Positions 55,065 to 64,000 of a stretch of 64,000 nt of DNA are shown here, piece by piece (position 1 is the stretch's first letter; the number at the start of each line of letters is the position of its first letter). The DNA is from Zarea fungicola (taxonomy: Eukaryota; Ascomycota; Sordariomycetes; Hypocreales; Cordycipitaceae). The translations under genes were made by a program, and so were the position numbers. The stretch is taken from NCBI GenBank assembly GCA_900169235.1, contig FWCC01000122.1, positions 62,001-126,000 of the forward strand. Reading direction: 5' to 3'. The notes below the pieces were generated by a model. The model had not been told where the DNA came from. It saw only the letters and a program-made list of their open reading frames with translations, and did no database searches.

Positions 55065-57071
55065 CTACGCCTGGTAGGTGGAGGCAGAGACATTACCACC
55101 ACGGCCAGTCCAGTTGACGTGGATGTCCTTGCCAGCTTCGTACTTCGCGCTGGCAAACTCGGGCTTGATGTGGAAGGTGTGGGCACCAAAGTAATCACGC
55201 TGAGCCTGGAGCAGGTTGGCGGGCAGGTCCTTGGTGCGGTATCCGTCAAACCACGACAGAGCCGTCGAGAACGCAGGGGTCGGGATACCAAGCTGAGCGG
55301 CCTTGGCGACAACGTCTCTCCAGCCGGGCTGGGCCTTGTGAATGGCGTCGTTGAAGAACTGGTCGAAGAGCAGGTTGGCAAGATCGTTGTCCTTGCGGTA
55401 GGCGGCGGTGATGTCCTTGAGGAAGACGGAGCGGATGATGCAGCCACCACGCCACATGAGGGCAATGGAAGGCTTGTTGAGCTTCCAGCCGTACTCCTTG
55501 GCGGCCTATCATCGCATTGTTAGAGGTCAGATACGTTGGGGGTGGGCAGACGTGGTACGTACTTCCTGCATCAGCATGAAGCCCTGAGCGTATGAGATAA
55601 TCTTGGAGGCGTAGAGAGCCTGCTCGAGGTCGTCGAGGAACTGTGCCTTGTCGCCCTCAAACTTGCCGCTGCCGCGAGAGACATAGCGGAGCTTGGTGGA
55701 GGCGACGGCGCGCTCCTCCTTGATGCCAGACAGGCAGCGGGCAAGGACAGCCTCAGCAATGAGGGTGACGGGCATGCCGAGGTCAAGGGCGTTGACGGCG
55801 GTCCACTTGCCGGTACCCTTCTGGCCGGCCTTGTCCAGAATCTTCTCAACGAGAGCGGTGCCATCATCATCGTTGTAGTACATGATGTCGCGGGTGATTT
55901 CAATGAGGAAAGAGTCGAGGACGCCCTTGTTCCACTTGGCAAAGACATCACCAATCTCCTTGTTGGAGAGTCCAAGGCCACGCTTCATGATGTCGTAGGC
56001 CTGAGATATGTTAGCAGCCAGACGAGCAGATGCAAAACGTAGCATGTCATACCTCGCAGATGAGCTGCATGTCACCGTACTCGATACCGTTGTGAACCAT
56101 CTTGACGTAGTGACCAGCACCCTCATCACCGACCCACTCGCAGCAGGCCTCGCCGTCGCTCTTGGCGGAGATGCCTTGGAAGATGTCCTTGATGTGAGGC
56201 CAGGCGGCCTCGTCACCGCCGGGCATGATGGAGGGGCCGTAACGAGCACCCTCCTCACCTCCGGAAACACCGGAGCCGACAAAGTGCAGGCCCTTCTCGG
56301 CCAGGTACTTGGTACGGCGGTTGGAGTCGGGGAAGTGAGAGTTTCCACCATCGATGATGATGTCGCCCTTCTCCAGGAGGGGCAGAAGCTTCTCAATCCA
56401 GTCATCAACAGCCTGGCCGGCCTGGACGAGCAGCATGACACGGCGGGGGCTCTTGAGCTTGGAGACAAACTCCTCGACGTTCTGGGCGCCAACAATGGAC
56501 TTGCCCTTGGCCTCGTTGGCCAAGAAGTGGTCGACCTTGGAGACGGTTCGGTTAAAGGCGCAGATGGTGAAGCCGTGATCGGCCATGTTGAGAATCAGAT
56601 TCTGTCCCCTGGGTCCCTTGTCAGCGATTTTGGGCGGCAGTGAGCGGTTGGCCAGCAAACTTACATGACAGCGAGGCCGATGAGGCCAAGATCAGCGCTT
56701 GGGACATTGTTAGCATTTTGCAAATGTTGGTCACGGGCGGGGTCATGACGGGTAGGTGTAGCACTACTGCTCGAGTTCGGGCCAAGCTTGATGTTTGCGA
56801 GGCGAGCACTACCGCGAAGCAGTGAGTTGACGATCCACGAGTAGGGGGGAGGGGGCTATCCATCAGTTCGCCAAAGAGACACGGGACACGAGAAATTAAT
56901 CCGGGGGCCAACATATGAGTATCAACACCATTAGAAAACTGACGATGTGTGCAATTGCTGGGTGCGGGAAATTGGGCGTGTTCCAATAGCTTTTTGGCGG
57001 GGTGGTGGGGTAGTCGAGATAAGAGCAGGAGATGATAGCAGGATAAAGTTGACTTACACAGGGCCAGACAT
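55065..57071 (-). CDS. GND1: 6-phosphogluconate dehydrogenase, decarboxylating
   Basis: Five minus-strand exons, 57058-57071, 56665-56697, 56053-56608, 55563-56000 and 55065-55505, give 493 aa. The first two exons rebuild [20 protein letters not shown], the NADP-binding GxxGxxxxG start. Further motifs are [33 protein letters not shown], the catalytic [15 protein letters not shown] (Lys and Asn-Gly), [10 protein letters not shown], and a C-terminal tail FHIKPE...[16 protein letters not shown]. This cytosolic enzyme makes ribulose 5-phosphate, CO2 and NADPH in the oxidative pentose-phosphate pathway. The first intron is 360 nt, far longer than the 45-60 nt norm here, after a 14-nt coding exon. 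Confidence 0.96.
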
Positions 57072-60000
57072 GTTGGCTGTGGTTTATATGAGCTTTGGGA
57101 GGGGTTGTGATGGGAGGAGCCGGATCTGGAGAAAGAAGCTCAAGATCCAAAGAGGACGAGATTAAGATGGAGATGTAGAGTGGAAGAAAAGTAAGAGGAA
57201 AGAAACTGGGTTGGCGAGCTTCAAGTTTGTACGGCCGTGCTTGGTGAGGAAAAAGCGGGTTTCGTTCTCGATGGGGGGTACTGGATTGGCGGGGCTGGAG
57301 AGCGAGCAAGTGTCATCCAATTGCCGTTTTATTAGGAGAGATTTTTCGCGCTACGGCGTGCCAGCTGAGTGTATTCCGGTTACTGGCAATTGAGAGATTA
57401 AAAGCAACGAGCATTAATGGACCTCTTCCATGTCCAGTCTGGCGATAAGACGATTGCCTCGCATCGTGACCCCAACCATTTTTGCTTCACTCCACTATTC
57501 CAAGCTGTCCATTCTCAACCGTCCGCTGCTGTCTTGAAGTGCCGAGTGTATGTGTGCTTTTGACTGATACATTCTTCTGACACAAGGCTCCCGGCCCCCA
57601 TGCGAGTCCGTGTCAGATGTCTCCGTGAAGCTGCCGTCAGACGAAACGCATCACTCATCAAGCTCAGCAGAAGCCCGGGGAGGGGCAATGACGCACCGGG
57701 AGTGGCGGACAGGAGCAGAGCAAACTGCGGCGGGCACTCCGCAGTGGTGGGCCCTGTAGCGGCCCTGAGGCGGCGCCCGCCATCCAATCCTGCATTGCGC
57801 GGAGCCCCCAACCCAGCAACTCCGGCATGTCCTTGCTGCAGCAGCTGTAACAGCACAGGGGAGCAATTCAGAGCAATTCTGTGATACGAGGCGGAAAATT
57901 TCTATATCAATCACACAAGCCCAAATTTGGCACGCATCGTGCATTCTAACCTTGCCCAGTTGTTTCGAATGCCTGCATATTAACAACGAGCTGTCCCAAA
58001 AGTGCCTCATAACGGGCTGCGTCCAAGTTTGTCAGCATGAGGTGAAGCTCGACTAATGCGGACTGCCAGCTTTGTAACGGCCAAGTAAACTCCAGACTTG
58101 GCTGACATTCTCGCTTGAAGTTGAATCTCGAGTTTAAAAGTTTTTGTCATCGTTGTCGATTCCCGGATTTCCCATTGATTCTGTGATCTGATCAACTGTA
58201 AAGCTGCTTTGGTAGCCGCTGTGTAAGCACCAATGTCTTACTCCTGCGCTTCTCGCACTTCATATTAATAAAAGCTTGCTCAGTCTCATCATGCTACGCA
58301 GCTAACTTCAATCTGTATCGTCCCTTTGCCATCCAATGACCCATGCCCGTGCAGCGCATGGCATCCGTGCCACAGGTCAACATTAACGGGGAACTGTGGC
58401 AACAAGCTTCGTATTGTGGCGCCGCCTTGTCCCAGAACATCGCGCAAGGCTTGACACAGTAGTCCTGTAACTTGTGCAGAGTACCTCGAGCTGCTGGTGA
58501 TTGGCGCACAGCCAGACGCTGACCGCAGCCAAGTTTCACACTTGATAGACTGCCACTTGTGAAACTTCAACATCCCAATCCTACCCAACTGCACCGGCCA
58601 CTAAACCGAGCAGGCCAGTACTAGATCCGGCGTGACGCATCGTATGTGATTTTAAAGCCGTGCCAGTTAGGGCTGCCCTGCAGCCTACCGTAACACACTG
58701 CCTCGCTAACTGTCGTCGTATCACCGTATCCTGACCAGTAACGTCAAGTGCTTGGAATCCAGTGATGTGAATGTCGTACAGCTCCTGCAATTGTAGCAAC
58801 CTGCATGGGACCTCTTTTATGTGTTGTGATGGTCAATATTTCTCCTCCATAATACCCACATCGGTATTAACAAGTTCATCCCTCGCCTTTAGAGTTTACA
58901 AACTCCCTGTACCTTACTTCAGAGCTTTTGCCTTGCCCTGGGATGTTAACTAGGCAACTGAATACAAGTTACTGATTATACCGCTACATTGCAGCAAACG
59001 GAGTGGATGATGTACAAGTGCAGTCGCTATTTTACAGTAAATAATTGGTAAATACCTCATAAGATTTATATGAGCCTCGTTGATACGCGATTCCTCTTGG
59101 CGATGAAAAAGTCAAACCACATTGGGTTCTTACAGCCATGTGTAGAAGTTGGTGCTCGCTTGGTGATAGAACGCTTGATTGTTTATTCTACCCGTCGGAT
59201 GAAATGTGATATTGAAAGTCGAAATGGCTGCAATGTAGTGAGGGCCAACAAAGTGCAAGCGTGTGCGAGTGGTGCGCTCTGGTGAGGCGCCGGCATGTCT
59301 GCCCATGCTACCCATTGCTTCGTCCCTATATTATATTGATGATATGGATATAAACTTCATAGTGGTGCCCTGTATGATCCATGCGACTTACATTACACAC
59401 CCGGATGGTAGCATCTGGCCGCCCCAACCCGCAGTCACAAACGCTAGTGAATTTATATTCCACTATAAACTTGCGGTTCTCACACCCTCTTGCTCACACC
59501 ACCTCTGCCCAATATTCACATTCTCAGGGCAATCGTCGTTGTACCCCTCCAGATAACACACGGCATGTCCGAAGTTGCTGAAGCATACACCGTCGCACTG
59601 AGACAGAACGGGGAACGATGTCCGGTCAGGGCTGCCTATGCGGATTCCGCTAGGGTCGCCGTCTTGTTCGCACCAGTTTGTCGCGCGACCACCGGCGTAG
59701 TCTGGGCATGGGCCATTCCAGCCTGAGAAGCCGCACCCAGCCCACTCGTCGCCGGTAGAGTATCACTGCCCGGGGCTGTCAAAGGTCCGAACCTAGGTGC
59801 AGGATGAACTGCAGATGAGAACAAAGCCAGGTCCGCCTTCGGAGACGCATGCATGGTCACCGGGGGTTTGCACTGGCTGGACACGGTGGACCTGCGGCGT
59901 ACGACTTGGCGGCTGCAGTGGATGCTGCAGCAAGGAAGAGGGTTCCGGGTGTAAACTTCAGTTTGAGGCCAATAATGTTGTTAGCTTAGAAATAGGGAAT

Positions 60001-63000
60001 GAATTGTCCGATTATCTCGTGCATAAACAGCAGTGCGACGGCCCGTGATATATGTATTGTGGTCGGCATCCATTGGTTTTGCTGAAGAGGCTGAGGCTGG
60101 GCTGAATTTAGTACATTTCACCATCTTGTTGTATTAACCCGGTTGACCATTGCCACGCGATTTGCGCAGAAGTGGTAAAGCCGACACCAAACCGGTGAGT
60201 TTTGGCTGTAAATAGACTTATATTGAGGAGGGGTGGCATCCAATGAAGTACTGCGATAGGGACCAAAGTTTGTATCAGTTAGTAAATTAAATTGATGCAT
60301 GGTCTAACTTAAATGACTAGGCAAGGCGAGTATGAGCTATAATGGGAGAACGCAGATATGCACATTTAGCAAATAAAACACAACAAAATACGAAAAAAAA
60401 AAAAGATCCGTACTATCAAGTACTCCGACTGCGACTGGAGGCAGCCTTGGCCCATGGCTTCGACTTGGAGGGCTTTCTATAACAAGGTGCTGCTCGAGAC
60501 ACCTCTTTCGTGGTTTGGCATGAAAGCAACATCGCCCTTTGTCGAGGATGGTGAAGAAGACTGCAGAGTAAAGATCTGGATCGCCTGCTAGCGTATTTTC
60601 AAATCCATACCAATTCCAGGAACCAATGCGGTCTTCAACTTTAATGTATTCATTCATAACGTTGCCGGTCAGCTCGCCATGAACTGCTTTGTCATTCAGC
60701 CCTAGGAACTTGACAGTACAAGGAAAATTGTACACGAATCTTACGGTTGGGCTAGTAGGTATTTGGGTTGGCATTAGTACGCCGATTTTAATCCTGAGAC
60801 AAGATTCAGCATTGATAAGTGACTCCGTGCCTCAAGAAACCTGGTCGTCATCTTGGAGCAAAGGAATGAAGAAAGATTAGATTTTTTGGTCATGAAAACC
60901 ATGACAAAGAACGGCTCATAGTCCAAAAGGATACCAATTACATCCGTAATCTGCTCTACAATTTTAAATTATTAAGAGATGTTCGAGAGGTGAAGAATCC
61001 AAACTTCAGCGGTGGCGGAGCGATGCCGTCACAGCTACCAGGCAATAAACTATGTGGGCTCACAGAACAGGGCCATATTAATCAATGAAGTTTATCAGCT
61101 GCGACCGTTGGATTTAAATGAGATGTCCACTACACGTGTCGTTGAGCAGGGCGGAAAAGCAAATATAGCCTGGCCAATGCAGTGCTGGACCGAGTGGGTA
61201 GATATCTGGCGGCATTAAGATGGATTTACTTTGCTTTACTTTACATGATTTCTTTTCTCGATGGCGAAAGAGCATCGTTTATGAAATTCTTTTGCATTTT
61301 GCATGGTTGATTTGAATGCGGCTAAACACGACCTTGCTCTAGAGCGACGGATTGCGGTGTCCGAAGACCAAAGGCGCTATTGCGCAAAGAGGTGGCAAGT
61401 CTCAGATTGATGAGGCGCGAAAGGACTGTCCCTGTGTATCTACTTGTCCCCCTGTCCTGATGGAAGACATTTCTTATTGAGATTTCAGAATCTGTCGCTG
61501 ATCATCTCGATGGTGGCGCGTACTACGAAAAAAGCGCACGATATCTTCATTTCTGAGGCGGTGTAGAAGGTAAGAGGCGCCAAAAACCAAAATTGTCTTG
61601 GATGTGCATGGCCTGGTATTGTAGGATGCTAGTTTTGCTTATGAGACATGCATTTGCTCTGCATGCTGCGAGATGCAAGCAAATGTGCTGCAAATTGCCT
61701 GCAGGTCTTGATGACAGCTAGTCAAAAGGCAAGGGTGTTGGACGACAAAGGTTGGTATTGGAACGAGGACAGTGAGCTTTTGTCCGGAGGTGTCTGCTTG
61801 TCTTGCCATGATAGGCTTCATGCATGAGCATTAACACTGCGTAAAACAAAAGAGATGACGAAGCAAGAGGCAACATCTGTGGAGAATCCAATGTGAATGA
61901 ATGGCCGCCAACTTCCGAGATATAGTATGTGATATAGGCTCTGCTCGATCCCGGCTGTCGAGCCTATCCAATATTAGATGAATTTTGCATCTCTGGATCG
62001 GGATATCATCCGCCGTTTGCATGGTATTAATAATGACGGGCGGTTAATTTACCTTCTTTCCATTTATGGCCAGGATGGGAACGCTTTGACGGGCTGAATG
62101 GCCAAAGCATTGGGCCAATCCACCACGACCAACCCCTGCTCCATTTGATGGCGCAACCGTCAGTCAGCTGAAAGGAGACGCTCGCATAATTAAGGCCCGA
62201 TAGAGAACATCAGAATAGCATGCACCTTGCCGTTGCTGGCAGATAATTGAGTTCTGGTCGCCCTGGGTCAGGTATCATGATTGATGCCTTGGATTTTGTG
62301 GTTAACCTGGTCCCGCCGTGGCTGAGACCGGACTGATGGGTCTGTTTCTCGTCAAGTTTTACACATGCTGGTGAGATTTGGATTCGAGAATAGAGGCTCC
62401 AAAGATGGCGCAAGGAGCTGCGAATGATGCAGGGTCGCCTAGTGAACTTGCGTGGTGTATTATGCCTCTGTCGCGCAAGTACTTGGCAAGGTTGCACTTA
62501 CATTTCAGCTGGCTGCAAGGACGCGAACTCCATCCGCTTGTGTGGTTATTACTCATTACGGAGTACTGCACTCGTCGATTCCAATCATCTTTACTTTTAA
62601 CTTGGCTCGATGGGATGAATGAGCAACACGGCCGGCCGGCTCTGACCATCGCACCACCGGAAGACTGGTAAATTGCGATGCGCTCAAATGCCAATAGCCC
62701 CAACTGGAAAAGAAACAACGAGGCCATGGCGCCGGGTGGTCGACGCCAGGCCCCACGGGGGTGTTAACTTAAGAGGTGGTGCCTGACTCTAGCGCCTCGC
62801 CAAATTAGAAATGCCAACGGCAGCGACTTGAGCAAACTAGGAAGGCCTGGCGCCAGCAATGGCCTTTGCGACGTCTTTTTCCTACGCTTCTGGGAATCGT
62901 TCCGCAGTCTACTTGCAGAGTCATGGCCTGGAATCTGTTACTCTCGATCGTTTGAGACAGTGGCCGGGCATGAGCGAGGCTGAACCCATCGTATTGGCCA

Positions 63001-63421
63001 CCTTCAGTGAAACGAACATTACCAGTATAGATTGGTTATGGGGTCACTCTCTCTACCTTGGGCTGTATTTATTTCCGCTTGACCAACCGACGGATGGGGC
63101 GGAAGAGAACCTCTCCGCAGAGCCATGTCCAGCTGTGTGCATGGTTCCCCTGGACGCATGACCGGCTGCAGCCAAGAATAAGGTACTTTGCATGCTTGCC
63201 AGCGCAGCAGATGACGGCGAGGCAGCATCCCCGCCGCAAAGCCTTCTGCCCGTTCGACGCAGCTCATAGAATTGGGAGGCTATGCCTGTGCTACGGCTAG
63301 AACGTGTTTGAGCGCCGGCCGTCTTGACCGGCCGACTGCAATTTGGAGGATGCCGCGAATTCCAAGCCAATAACTCATTAAAAAGCCTTGACAATCTGGT
63401 GGTCTCTCCCTCATTCCGCTA
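57072..63421. other. Gene-poor region, no convincing gene
   Basis: About 6.3 kb upstream of GND1. Open frames are short and mostly lack start, splice or motif support. The least unlikely is 60337-60774 on the minus strand, reading VRFVYNFPCTVKFLGLN and YIKVEDRIGSWNWYGFEN before a low-complexity tail; I do not recognise it and no clean exon structure could be built. No long tandem repeat, LTR or transposase fragment was seen. Confidence 0.5.
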
Positions 63422-63664
63422 CAGTGGGTGGCAGTAAGTATTTGACCCCTTCGAGGTATCTACTTGCGACTAGCCCAAATAGGAAGCTACTATAACGCTG
63501 CTTTTATTAGCTTTTGCATAACCCTATCCCTGAGAGAGGTTACAGTGGATTTACAGTGGACTGTCTTAATCAGTCTAAAGCGGCAGTGTTTTGATTTCTA
63601 TTTTAGGTTAGCTTATGCGCCAGAAGATACCTGGTAGGGGTCAAATACTTCTTGCCACCCACTG
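63422..63664. mobile_element. Miniature inverted-repeat transposable element (Tc1/mariner/pogo-like MITE)
   Basis: A 243-bp element bounded by terminal inverted repeats of 29 bp: 63422-63450 begins CAGTGGGTGGCA and 63636-63664 ends TGCCACCCACTG, with 27 of 29 positions pairing. It is flanked on both sides by TA (63420-63421 and 63665-63666), the target-site duplication of Tc1/mariner-superfamily elements. It is too short for a transposase and has no long frame, so it would be non-autonomous. Both ends share TATTTGACCCC inside the repeat. The element is intact in structure, suggesting relatively recent insertion. Confidence 0.88.
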
Positions 63665-63666
63665 TA

Positions 63667-64000
63667 CTAGAGGTCTCCCCCCTTGGACTAGTTACCTGGA
63701 CGTGCCGCGCCTTGTAATATATCTCTCAGGAGCTTTCCCCTAAACAGGCACGCACTAGCTGGAAGAAAAGATGGTGGCGGGGAGCATCAAGCCCAAAAGC
63801 GAGAGAGTGTGGTGTGAGCATGCGGTGTATTGTGTCCAGATTAACTGGATCGACATTTTCGGGGTTCCCTTGCGGTTCCCTTGGTTGTCTACTGGCTGTC
63901 GCCCTTTTGCTCCATCAAAAACTCCCTGAGAAGCGTCCCTTGTAACTGGCCTCCCTATTGTAGCGTATAGCCAGGAACTGCCTGTGGCCAGATGGTCAGG
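63667..64000. other. Intergenic tail of the window
   Basis: About 330 bp after the inverted-repeat element; no coding signal. Confidence 0.5.

Noticed and set aside
60337..60774. 145-codon minus-strand frame in the gene-poor region
   Set aside because: The first 85 residues look protein-like, but there is no recognisable family and no splice-consistent upstream or downstream exon; noted in the region entry only.
62859..63161. 100-codon + strand frame near the right end
   Set aside because: No motif, no splice support, and a matching antisense frame of similar length, as expected from composition.

Overview
The window is nuclear DNA of a filamentous ascomycete, most likely a Sordariomycete of the order Hypocreales. 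Almost every multi-exon gene has short (about 45-60 nt) GT-AG introns with CTAAC/CTAAT branch points close to the acceptor. The left third holds lineage-type families (HET, LtrA, Zn2Cys6 regulators, MFS). The middle is a dense block of single-copy eukaryotic housekeeping genes. No tRNA, rRNA or CRISPR array was recognised. Exon boundaries below were read by hand from splice signals and reading frame; there is no transcript evidence.

Region 1 (1-14.9 kb, accessory): a beta-hydroxyacid dehydrogenase cut by the left edge, a HET-domain gene, an LtrA-family membrane protein, a MOSC-domain protein, a Zn2Cys6 regulator, an arrestin-like adaptor with a C-terminal PPVY motif, a broken ABCC-type transporter relic, and an MFS transporter with a GC-AG intron. 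A 15-bp minisatellite lies between the MOSC gene and the regulator.

Region 2 (16.1-22.6 kb): a small secreted cysteine-rich protein, followed by what looks like a nitrogen-scavenging module. This is a dizinc M20-type ureido-acid amidohydrolase (beta-ureidopropionase / N-carbamoyl-amino-acid hydrolase family) divergent from a Dal5-type permease, with a Zn2Cys6 regulator directly behind the permease. The 418-bp promoter between enzyme and permease carries a run of GATA-factor sites next to four CCGACGG sites. This is the most interesting functional unit in the window.

Region 3 (23.5-57.1 kb, core): MPS1 kinase, mitochondrial bL21, NSA2, PRMT1/HMT1, MUS81, riboflavin synthase, ACL4, GIR2, PUF6, a single-pass membrane protein, RPB4, TRS23, RPN10, borealin/NBL1, TMA22, a long methyltransferase-domain protein, prohibitin-2, NEDD8/RUB1, elongin A and 6-phosphogluconate dehydrogenase. 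Many are arranged head to head over 240-420 bp promoters. 60S assembly factors (NSA2, ACL4, PUF6) are concentrated in about 11 kb.

Region 4 (57.1-64 kb): about 7 kb with no convincing gene, containing one clear TA-flanked miniature inverted-repeat element at 63422-63664.
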